Source of the DNA: a virus
Reading direction: 5' to 3' (one strand)
DNA length: 24,437 bases
Virus record (IMG/VR): IMGVR_UViG_3300025120_000526
Location: 1-24,437 of that record
Positions 13,452-18,001 of this stretch are shown here, one piece after another. The notes under the pieces were generated by a model. It did no database searches. It was not told the DNA's origin and was given only the letters and a program-made list of their open reading frames with translations. Position 1 is the first letter of the stretch; every line of letters starts with the position of its first letter. The position numbers and the translations under genes were made by a program.

Positions 13452-13662
13452 TTCCTAAAGAGTCCAAGTATTCTATCCACCAGTCTTGATCTTTCATATA
13501 TCTCCAGTTGGGAACTTCTTCTCCACGTTCCACAACATAGTATTCATAGAGAGCATCATCGATAGTCTGTGCGATCTCCATATTCTTCTTCCTCTTCATC
13601 AACGTCTGCATATGCATCTGCCACGAAGGGTCCTCGTTTTCGTAGAGGTTCTTTTCCGACAT
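13432..13662 (-). CDS. Hypothetical 76-aa acidic protein
   Basis: The frame opens with ATG at 13662 inside the preceding gene, overlapping it by 107 bases. If the start is instead Met28 (13581), the overlap shrinks to 26 bases and the product to 49 residues (MEIAQTIDDALYEYY...). The C-terminal part, PNWRYMKDQDWWIEYLDSLGID, is aromatic and acidic and looks like a conserved core. No membrane segment. I do not recognise the family. The last bases carry the -35 of the next promoter. Confidence 0.6.
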   Translation of the reverse strand: MSEKNLYENEDPSWQMHMQTLMKRKKNMEIAQTIDDALYEYYVVERGEEVPNWRYMKDQDWWIEYLDSLGIDRRNP

Positions 13663-13765
13663 AAGAGTTTTCTGTATTAACTGCAGATACCCACACCGCG
13701 AGTTTCATTACTATAAAAATCAATACCAGTGGTGTGAAGCAACCAATTAAAATTACTGGATTCAT
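13556..13765 (-). CDS. Small membrane protein, 69 aa
   Basis: The N-terminal 30 residues (PVILIGCFTPLVLIFIVMKLAVWVSAV) form one membrane segment. The remainder is cytosolic, with a basic KEPLRKRGPF patch and a very acidic tail (VDEEEEEYGDRTDYR). The second half is encoded in the same DNA as the start of the 13432-13662 frame. Single-span proteins of this shape are common in T4-like cyanophages, with unknown roles. No start other than ATG 13765 would keep the membrane segment. Confidence 0.65.
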   Translation of the reverse strand: MNPVILIGCFTPLVLIFIVMKLAVWVSAVNTENSYVGKEPLRKRGPFVADAYADVDEEEEEYGDRTDYR

Positions 13766-13781
13766 AATTCATTAAAGAGAT

Positions 13782-13994
13782 TTACTGTAATGTAATTTTT
13801 AACCATGGAAAAATAGGTTCAATCACTCCGATAAGTCGAAGAAGACCCTCAGCAAAAAGTGCGAGAACAACCCAACCAACACACATAGAGATAATTCCAG
13901 CATTACGATTATGTTTTCGTATTGCATCGTCAATCATCTCCTGAACTTCTTCTTTTGTTGTAAAGGTAATTAGTTCAGTATTCTTCCACTTCAT
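13782..13994 (-). CDS. Small membrane protein with N-terminal helix, 70 aa
   Basis: I use the ATG at 13994-13992, which overlaps the preceding stop by one base (TAATG), rather than an upstream GTG. Residues 1-33 are hydrophilic with an amphipathic helix (TTKEEVQEMIDDAIRKHNRN). Residues 34-55 (AGIISMCVGWVVLALFAEGLLR) are a membrane segment, then a short hydrophobic tail with PIFPWL. This is a tail-facing single-span protein of unknown function, part of a run of small genes from 15070 downward. Confidence 0.65.
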   Translation of the reverse strand: MKWKNTELITFTTKEEVQEMIDDAIRKHNRNAGIISMCVGWVVLALFAEGLLRLIGVIEPIFPWLKITLQ

Positions 13995-14272
13995 TACTTG
14001 TTCCACCACTGACTATTGCCCTCATCATATTTTTTACCAAACTTATCTAGGTCTTGTAGACGTTTCTCCCAAGTGTCACCACCTTCTTGTCCTTTCATGG
14101 GATTGATGCACTGCTCATCTCCATGTTCATTGCATACTATACTCGCTAAGTTTATTTCATTGCCCATATTTCCAGTACCCGACCATCGATGCTCTCCGTT
14201 AATCCAGACGGCACCACACTTTGGACATTCCAACCTACTTAGTGATAAGTCAGACAGTTCCTTGTCAGACAT
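13994..14272 (-). CDS. Zinc-ribbon-like protein, 92 aa
   Basis: A CPKCG knuckle (Cys16, Cys19) and a second cysteine pair CNEHGDEQC (Cys47, Cys55, with His50 between) suggest one structural zinc site. The region between contains INGEHRWSGTGN, and the C-terminus is charged (WEKRLQDLDKFGKKYDEG). There is no nuclease or polymerase motif. Zinc ribbons of this size often bind nucleic acid or polymerase, but nothing in the sequence names a partner. It overlaps the preceding gene by 8 bases and is coupled to the next by TAATG. Confidence 0.7.
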   Translation of the reverse strand: MSDKELSDLSLSRLECPKCGAVWINGEHRWSGTGNMGNEINLASIVCNEHGDEQCINPMKGQEGGDTWEKRLQDLDKFGKKYDEGNSQWWNK

Positions 14273-14480
14273 TTTTGCGTTCCTCTATGAGACGTTTATA
14301 TTCAGTGGTATCTTTTTTAAGTCGCAGTTCCATTCTCTTTTTCATAAACCACAATTTTAATAGCACAATTTGGTATCTAATACTGAGGTCACAATATGCT
14401 ACTAATCGCATAGTTGCATCATATTCTCCAAAAGCAATTAAAACAAGTATTGTCATAATACCAAAATAAAATAATATCAT
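14265..14480 (-). CDS. Small membrane protein, 71 aa
   Basis: N-terminal membrane segment MILFYFGIMTILVLIAFG (1-18), a middle amphipathic region with a further hydrophobic patch (YQIVLLKLWFM), and a highly charged C-terminal helix (KKRMELRLKKDTTEYKRLIEERKNV). The arrangement fits a membrane anchor with a cytoplasmic helix. It is the first gene after a 114-base AT-rich gap, so its transcript either starts there or continues from 14822. Family unknown. Confidence 0.6.
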   Translation of the reverse strand: MILFYFGIMTILVLIAFGEYDATMRLVAYCDLSIRYQIVLLKLWFMKKRMELRLKKDTTEYKRLIEERKNV

Positions 14481-14517
14481 TTCTAGTATTTGTGATATGT
14501 GTATATAGATGATACAA

Positions 14518-14548
14518 TATTTTTTAATATTTTCTGTATTTTTTAATA
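14518..14548. repeat. Two copies of a 12-base AT-rich self-complementary repeat
   Basis: TATTTTTTAATA occurs at 14518-14529 and 14537-14548. On the minus strand each can fold as a small AT hairpin. They fill the gap between the 14595 and 14480 genes. No convincing promoter hexamers were found here. Confidence 0.5.
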
Positions 14549-14594
14549 CCTAAACGAAAGGTGAGAGAGTCAAACTCTAAAGGTCTTTAACATT

Positions 14595-14822
14595 TCAACG
14601 CTTTTCAAGAGCGGTTCCGTCACCAATCTGATTGACTTTCTTCAAATAATCCTTTTCGTTTTGATACGGACGTTCTTGTCCAGACCAGAATTTATATCCA
14701 TAAACTAAATCAGGCATCAACCATTGATCCACTCGATAACAATACTTCCAGTTAACAGGTTGAACACAATTTACAGCAACAACTTGATAAAATGCTACCA
14801 AGTGGATTAATAAAGTTTTCAT
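14595..14822 (-). CDS. Small secreted or anchored protein, 75 aa
   Basis: The N-terminus MKTLLIHLVAFYQVVAVNC looks like a signal peptide or short membrane anchor; the Cys at 19 might be lipidated, although the lipobox (VVAVNC) is not canonical. The rest is rich in Tyr, Trp and Gln (NWKYCYRVDQWLMPDLVYGYKFW) and contains one more Cys at 28, so a disulfide is possible if exported. It is coupled by TAATG to the zinc-ribbon gene upstream. No family recognised. Confidence 0.65.
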   Translation of the reverse strand: MKTLLIHLVAFYQVVAVNCVQPVNWKYCYRVDQWLMPDLVYGYKFWSGQERPYQNEKDYLKKVNQIGDGTALEKR

Positions 14823-15070
14823 TAACGGACTTCAAAATTTAGTCTCTTTACTTTACGCTTCTTTCTTTGCTCGTGCCAAGCAATATCTTCAGAAGTTAAT
14901 ACACTATTTTTACTATTTGACTTTCGAGAATTTACCATAACAACCTTAGATAGGTCAACTGCTGTTACGCTGTCCTCTCTTACAGTCATCATATTAGGAC
15001 AACCGCAAACTTGAGTCTTAGTATTACTTACTATTTCTCTGTTGCAGTTCTTACATCTTACAACTAACAT
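14822..15070 (-). CDS. Zinc-ribbon-like protein, 82 aa
   Basis: I use the ATG at 15070-15068 (MLVVRCKNCNREI); a TTG start 21 bases upstream is less likely because of the late box spacing. CKNC (Cys6, Cys9) and CGC (Cys22, Cys24) form a compact zinc-ribbon-like N-terminus. The C-terminus is strongly basic (HEQRKKRKVKRLNFEVR), suggesting nucleic-acid binding. It sits 31 bases downstream of a perfect TATAAATA box (15101-15108), which predicts late expression, and is followed by a coupled small gene. Confidence 0.7.
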   Translation of the reverse strand: MLVVRCKNCNREIVSNTKTQVCGCPNMMTVREDSVTAVDLSKVVMVNSRKSNSKNSVLTSEDIAWHEQRKKRKVKRLNFEVR

Positions 15071-15100
15071 TTTGCATTCTATAAAACTCAATCTACAGGT

Positions 15101-15108
15101 TATTTATA
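15101..15108 (-). promoter_or_regulatory. T4-type late promoter, exact TATAAATA
   Basis: TATAAATA on the minus strand, directly after the 3' end of tRNA-Val and 31 bases before the ATG at 15070. Exact match to the T4 late consensus recognised by gp55-type sigma. Confidence 0.75.
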
Positions 15109-15180
15109 TACTCAAAGAGGGGATCGAACCCCCGACAACCTCCGTGTAAAGGAGACACTCTACCGCTGAGTTATTCGAGC
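15109..15180 (-). tRNA. tRNA-Val (UAC)
   Basis: 72 bases. Acceptor GCTCGAA/TTTGAGT with two G-U pairs, discriminator A. D arm ACTC-AGCGGTA-GAGT, anticodon arm TCTCC-TTTACAC-GGAGG (anticodon UAC), T arm GGGGG-TTCGATC-CCCTC. No CCA is encoded. The late promoter box starts one base after its 3' end. Confidence 0.92.
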
Positions 15181-15327
15181 AATACAATGGACTTATTAGT
15201 ATGCTTGCTATGGGGCATTTTCTAAACCCTAACATACCAACAGTTTCCAAAGGAGCAAAGAGAGTAACCAACTCTCAAGATCACAGTGTGGTTAGCACCG
15301 TCGCGGGCGAGCTCATTCCCCGTCGAA
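15181..15327 (-). ncRNA. Candidate structured RNA between two tRNAs
   Basis: 147 bases between tRNA-Asn and tRNA-Val with no ORF of note, no promoter and no canonical tRNA. On the minus strand it can form GAGAG-TTGGTTA-CTCTC (15260-15276), a GTATG/CATAC long-range stem (15199-15237), and has a GC-rich block (15301-15312) far above the local average. It would be co-transcribed and processed with the tRNAs. T4 has two stable non-tRNA RNAs (C and D) in its tRNA cluster, which is the reason to suspect one here. No sequence match is claimed. Confidence 0.3.
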
Positions 15328-15400
15328 CTCCTCCACCTGGACTCGAACCAGGGACAACAGAATTAACAGTTCCGTGCTCTACCAACTGAGCTATAGAGGA
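15328..15400 (-). tRNA. tRNA-Asn (GUU)
   Basis: 73 bases with a full cloverleaf: acceptor TCCTCTA/TGGAGGA, D arm GCTC-AGTTGGTA-GAGC, anticodon arm CGGAA-CTGTTAA-TTCTG (anticodon GUU), T arm CCTGG-TTCGAGT-CCAGG, discriminator G as expected for Asn. No CCA. Its first ten bases are also the last codons and stop of the 15391-15591 gene. Confidence 0.95.
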
Positions 15401-15591
15401 TTGTTTGCCTTTTCTTCCTTATTGGTCTTGAAGTAGAGTTTATAATATCTCCCCTTCATTTCATTGATCGCATTCATATCTTCCTCAAACCCCATATATT
15501 TTAGCATTTGAGAAGAACCTTCCAACTCACTAATGAGTCTAAGGATGTTGACTGCTACTGGTGGTTGTCCACCAAAATCATATTTACCCAT
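15391..15591 (-). CDS. Hypothetical 66-aa protein between tRNAs
   Basis: The frame runs from ATG 15591 and ends with TAG inside the 5' acceptor strand of tRNA-Asn. No Shine-Dalgarno sequence is seen before the ATG (TTTCTTCTTTT). The product has a helix-rich centre (AVNILRLISELEGSSQMLKYMGF) and a basic C-terminus (RYYKLYFKTNKEEK). No membrane segment, no known motif. It lies 17 bases behind tRNA-Arg, so translation would need an mRNA that survives tRNA processing. Plausible but unproven gene. Confidence 0.55.
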   Translation of the reverse strand: MGKYDFGGQPPVAVNILRLISELEGSSQMLKYMGFEEDMNAINEMKGRYYKLYFKTNKEEKANNPL

Positions 15592-15608
15592 AAAAGAAGA
15601 AAGGACAA

Positions 15609-15681
15609 CGCCCCGTGGAGGATTCGCACCCCCGACCGCATTCTTAGAAGGAACGTGCTCTGTCTCCTGAGCTAACGGGGC
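15609..15681 (-). tRNA. tRNA-Arg (UCU)
   Basis: 73 bases. Acceptor GCCCCGT/ACGGGGC, D arm GCTC-AGGAGACA-GAGC, anticodon arm CGTTC-CTTCTAA-GAATG (anticodon UCU, reading AGA/AGG), T stem GGGGG/CCTCC, discriminator G. The T-loop reads TGCGAAT instead of TTCGAAT, i.e. G at the position usually pseudouridylated. No CCA encoded. Confidence 0.93.
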
Positions 15682-15710
15682 AAACTAATCACAGATTGTG
15701 ATCGTACTCC

Positions 15711-15738
15711 CAATGGCAATTAGGACATAATGCCATTG
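15711..15738. repeat. 8-bp stem hairpin between tRNA-Lys and tRNA-Arg
   Basis: CAATGGCA (15711-15718) and TGCCATTG (15731-15738) pair perfectly around a 12-base loop. No T-tract follows, so it is unlikely to be an intrinsic terminator; a processing signal for the tRNA precursor is possible. Confidence 0.65.
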
Positions 15739-15746
15739 AGTCATGA

Positions 15747-15770
15747 GGCAATCATATCGATATGATTGCC
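15747..15770. repeat. 24-bp perfect palindrome
   Basis: The 24 bases from 15747 to 15770 (GGCAATCATATC followed by its exact reverse complement) form an uninterrupted palindrome centred on ATCGAT. It begins 4 bases after the 3' end of tRNA-Lys in the direction of transcription. As RNA it makes a 10-bp stem with a minimal loop; as DNA it is a dimeric-protein type site. Confidence 0.85.
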
Positions 15771-15773
15771 AAG

Positions 15774-15846
15774 TGGGTTTAGTCAGGTTCGAACTGACGA
15801 CTTACAGGTTAAAAGCCCGCTACTCTACCAACTGAGTTATAAACCC
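15774..15846 (-). tRNA. tRNA-Lys (UUU)
   Basis: 73 bases. Acceptor GGGTTTA/TAAACCC, discriminator A, D arm ACTC-AGTTGGTA-GAGT, anticodon arm GCGGG-CTTTTAA-CCTGT (anticodon UUU), T arm GTCAG-TTCGAAC-CTGAC. All stems are good. No CCA is encoded. It lies 6 bases behind the Tyr-like remnant and 4 bases before the 24-bp palindrome. Confidence 0.95.
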
Positions 15847-15852
15847 GTGAAA

Positions 15853-15933
15853 TGGACAGGATTGGATTTAAACCAACATAGGCAGAGCCAGTGGATTTAC
15901 AGTCAAACGCTGCTACCACTGATCTAAAGAGGA
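15853..15933 (-). pseudogene. Degenerate tRNA-Tyr-like (GUA) gene
   Basis: The 3' two-thirds look like a class II tyrosine tRNA: anticodon loop CTGTAAA (GUA), an extra arm with a GGC-TCT-GCC stem, T arm GTTGG-TTTAAAT-CCAAT, and an acceptor 3' strand CCTGTCC with discriminator A. The 5' acceptor strand that should read GGACAGG is absent (TCCTCTT is found there), the D stem does not pair, and the anticodon stem has two mismatches. It is probably a decayed tRNA, though a strongly non-canonical but working tRNA cannot be excluded. Confidence 0.5.
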
Positions 15934-15938
15934 ATAAT

Positions 15939-15971
15939 GGTAGTTCCTATCGCCGCTAACCCTGAACTACC
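15939..15971. repeat. 8-bp stem hairpin upstream of the tRNA cluster
   Basis: GGTAGTTC (15939-15946) and GAACTACC (15964-15971) pair perfectly around 17 bases. It lies between the stop of the 15979-16203 gene and the Tyr-like tRNA, within the transcript started at 16012-16040. No T-tract, so it is more likely a processing or stability element than a terminator. Confidence 0.65.
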
Positions 15972-15978
15972 AAGGGGG

Positions 15979-16203
15979 TCACCGCAGTTGATTATGATCA
16001 TCAACGTACCTATCATACTCGTCTTCAGAGATTTTGTCAAGTGATACAACTTCTAAATCTTCTTTAGGATCGAACCACTCATCAAATTCTTCCATGATTG
16101 CCATTTGATCGTAGATTCGTTCTATACCTTTATCTTGATACTCTTCTACTTTACCAATTGCCCATTCACGAACTTCAAATACAATTTCTTCAGTCTCCAT
16201 CAT
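15979..16203 (-). CDS. Hypothetical acidic 74-aa protein
   Basis: The open frame extends back to 16419, but that part lies antiphase inside the endonuclease gene. I take the start as ATG-ATG at 16203/16200, overlapping the endonuclease stop by 11-14 bases with a GAAAAGAC sequence upstream. The product (METEEIVFEVREWAIGKVEEYQ...) is very acidic, with two amphipathic helices and FDEWFDPKEDLEVV in the middle. No family recognised. A sigma70-like promoter (16241-16269) lies just upstream, and another (16012-16040) inside its 3' end. Confidence 0.65.
   Translation of the reverse strand: MMETEEIVFEVREWAIGKVEEYQDKGIERIYDQMAIMEEFDEWFDPKEDLEVVSLDKISEDEYDRYVDDHNQLR
16012..16040 (-). promoter_or_regulatory. 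Sigma70-like promoter for the tRNA cluster (TTGACA-17-TATGAT)
   Basis: TTGACA at 16040-16035, 17 bases, TATGAT at 16017-16012 on the minus strand. Same hexamers and spacing as the promoter at 13423-13451 that precedes the other tRNA block. It lies inside the 3' end of the 15979-16203 gene and points into the tRNA cluster. Confidence 0.7.
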
Positions 16204-16633
16204 AATAGTCTTTTCGGAAGTACCTGCTGAGGATGTTACTATTGTAGTAGGCAGGTCCTCCTGTGTCAAGTGATTCGGTAAGGACTCCGTGGATAAAGAG
16301 TTGTTTTGTTTCTTCGAAGTTTGTTTTGCCACCTGTTTTATGTAAAGACAGGATAGTTCTACTAAAATTCTGTCTGCCCAATTTGTCAATGTCCGCTTTA
16401 AGTTCTGGACAAGACCCATAATACTTTCTCCAATCAGATTCTTGTTTTACCTTGCGCTTCTTTCCTTTTGGTGTTCTGAATGACCAAAAATACTTTCGGC
16501 CAAGGTATTGTCGTTGGTTTGTGAGATTGGTAATGTTATAAACAAAACCAAAGTTGTCCCGAATAAGGCTACCATCAAAGGGAGTGCCCAAATAGACCCA
16601 TGGGTTTTCATAATCAGTATCTATATTCTTCAA
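16190..16633 (-). CDS. GIY-YIG-type endonuclease-like protein
   Basis: 147 residues. GFVYNITNLTNQRQYLGRKY (29-48) fits the GIY-YIG core (here 'FVY' ... 'YLG') with the conserved Arg/Lys after it. SDWRKYYGSCPELKADIDKLG (66-86) and NFSRTIL match the second block of phage GIY-YIG nucleases, and NFEETKQLF (105-113) carries the metal-binding Glu. No ATG exists in the frame: the only start after the upstream in-frame stop is TTG at 16633, inside the end of the 16614-16775 ORF. It lies between nrdB and the tRNA cluster, a place where free-standing homing endonucleases are common in T4-like phages. The nuclease call is good; the homing role is inferred. Confidence 0.75.
   Translation of the reverse strand: MKNIDTDYENPWVYLGTPFDGSLIRDNFGFVYNITNLTNQRQYLGRKYFWSFRTPKGKKRKVKQESDWRKYYGSCPELKADIDKLGRQNFSRTILSLHKTGGKTNFEETKQLFIHGVLTESLDTGGPAYYNSNILSRYFRKDYYDGD
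16241..16269 (-). promoter_or_regulatory. Sigma70-like promoter inside the endonuclease gene
   Basis: TTGACA at 16269-16264, 17 bases, TACAAT at 16246-16241 on the minus strand. Perfect -35 and 5/6 -10. It would express the 74-aa gene and tRNAs independently of the endonuclease. Confidence 0.6.
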
Positions 16634-16775
16634 TGATGTTCAATACCTTATCGAGATATTTATGTGCCATATCTCGATCCCCTTGCCATACTGTCTTGGG
16701 TTCTTCGTATACTTCATTTTTTAATTGAAGTACACGATTTTTAAACTCTTCTTTCTTCAATTGATTTTTAGGCAT
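16614..16775 (-). CDS. Hypothetical 53-aa protein downstream of nrdB
   Basis: ATG at 16775-16773, stop TGA at 16616-16614. The product starts MPKNQLKKEEFKNRVLQLKN and ends VLNIIEEYRY. It is highly charged, mostly helical, with KYLDKVLNIIEEYRY as an amphipathic end. It overlaps the start of the endonuclease by 20 bases, consistent with coupling to that gene's weak TTG start. A GC-rich hairpin (16777-16798) lies just ahead of its ATG and might limit its translation. No family recognised. Confidence 0.6.
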   Translation of the reverse strand: MPKNQLKKEEFKNRVLQLKNEVYEEPKTVWQGDRDMAHKYLDKVLNIIEEYRY

Positions 16776-16776
16776 A

Positions 16777-16798
16777 GGGGAAACTCATGTCCCCCCTA
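16777..16798. repeat. Hairpin between nrdB and the 53-aa gene
   Basis: AGGGG and CCCCT pair around a 12-base interior containing AAACTCATGT. It lies in the 35-base gap after the nrdB stop and is not followed by a T-tract. It could shield the next start codon or protect the nrdB 3' end. Confidence 0.45.
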
Positions 16799-16810
16799 TT
16801 TAAGCACGGT

Positions 16811-18001
16811 TTAGAGTTGGAAACCACTGAATGTGTCCTTTTTCACATCTTGCTTGATACCGCCAACAACATAGGACTCCACCTCAGTCTCTTGTGGTGC
16901 CACTTGAAGACCCTTAGAAGAGATCCAGTGCTGTGTCCAGGGCAGTGGGTTGTTGCTTGCTGCAATGTCATACTGAGGTCTCAGACCAATTGCTTTGAGA
17001 CGACGATTAGCAATCCACTCAACATACTGCTGAAGTAGTTTATCATTCAGACCGATCATAGATCCATCCTTGAACAGGTAATCTGCCCAACGTTTCTCTT
17101 CATTCACAGCACGATCAAATGCCTTATAGGTCCACTCTTCCTCTTCCTTCATGATCTGCTTCATTTCGGGGTCGTCGCCTTGCTTCCATTTGTTGAGGAT
17201 ATTTTGAGTAATTGCAAGATGCTGATTTTCATCTCGTGCGATAAGAGAGATGATTTTAGCGGATCCTTCCATAAGTTTGAGTTCACCAAACGCAAACGAG
17301 CAAGCAAAGGACACATAGAACCGTATACCTTCCAAAATGTTGACGTTCGCCACGGCTCTGTAAAGTTTTCTTTTGAGTTCATACTTTTCTTGTAGTGCTG
17401 TAGGAACTTGTTCTAGTGCATGTTGCCAGTCATTGGAGTTATCATAACGATGAGCACTTCTAATGAAGTCGTCATATGATTCTGTAACACTACTGGCACG
17501 TTCCAAAATACGTGGGTCAGTAACAATCTTATCAAAGACTTCTGAGGGGTCTGAATAGACGTTCTTGATGATGTAAGTATAAGAGCGACTATGGATCATC
17601 TCCATAAATCCCCATACTTCCATACATGCTTCTAGTTCAGGTAAGGAGCAGTAAGGAATGAATGCCATACCAGGACCACGACCCTGAATAGAGTCTAACA
17701 TAATCTGATACTTTAGATTAGAAGTATAGATATGCTTTTGTTCTGGACGAAGTAATTGATAGTCACCACGATCCTTCTGCAAAGAAACCTCTTCAGGTCT
17801 CCAGAAGTATCCTAATTGTTGTGTGGTGAGTTTATCAAAGATTGGATATTTGTATGAATCATATCTCTGGATACCCAGAGGTTTACCGAAAAACATCGGT
17901 TGCTTTTTAGTATCTACTTGTTCGGTATTAAAGACAGTCATGCCTTCAACTTCTGTTTTCAGATTTTCCACTGACGAAACTTTAAACTGCACAGGATTCA
18001 C
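16811..18001 (-). CDS. nrdB: Class Ia ribonucleotide reductase, small subunit
   Basis: 396 residues, full length. It forms the diiron-tyrosyl radical that the NrdA subunit uses to reduce ribonucleotides. All metal and radical residues are visible: Asp103 (LDSIQGR), Glu134, His137 and radical Tyr141 (EMIHSRSY), Glu224 (LEGIRFY), Glu258 and His261 (RDENQH). The C-terminus (YVVGG...FSGFQL) matches the peptide that docks on NrdA. The start is GTG at 18001 with a strong GAGGGAG site just upstream, overlapping nrdA by 20 bases. No intron interrupts it, unlike T4 nrdB. It supplies dNTPs for phage replication. Confidence 0.96.
   Translation of the reverse strand: MNPVQFKVSSVENLKTEVEGMTVFNTEQVDTKKQPMFFGKPLGIQRYDSYKYPIFDKLTTQQLGYFWRPEEVSLQKDRGDYQLLRPEQKHIYTSNLKYQIMLDSIQGRGPGMAFIPYCSLPELEACMEVWGFMEMIHSRSYTYIIKNVYSDPSEVFDKIVTDPRILERASSVTESYDDFIRSAHRYDNSNDWQHALEQVPTALQEKYELKRKLYRAVANVNILEGIRFYVSFACSFAFGELKLMEGSAKIISLIARDENQHLAITQNILNKWKQGDDPEMKQIMKEEEEWTYKAFDRAVNEEKRWADYLFKDGSMIGLNDKLLQQYVEWIANRRLKAIGLRPQYDIAASNNPLPWTQHWISSKGLQVAPQETEVESYVVGGIKQDVKKDTFSGFQL

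Noticed and set aside
14481-14594. Promoter in the AT-rich gap before the 14480 gene
   Set aside because: TTGACT is present at 14573-14568 but no acceptable -10 at 16-18 bases; the AT hairpins prevent a confident call.
15201-15389. Plus-strand 62-codon frame with PPPGLEPGT-like end
   Set aside because: Its C-terminal part is the antisense translation of tRNA-Asn, a common spurious ORF; no ribosome site or promoter on the plus strand.
16363-16392. TTGACA-17-TTTAGT inside the endonuclease gene as another promoter
   Set aside because: Only 4/6 match at -10, and it lies in codons for KADIDKLG; too weak compared with the better promoter at 16241-16269.
16204-16419. N-terminal extension of the 15979-16203 gene
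   Set aside because: It is antiphase to the GIY-YIG endonuclease coding sequence, low in conserved character, and the ATG pair at 16203/16200 gives a normal overlap.
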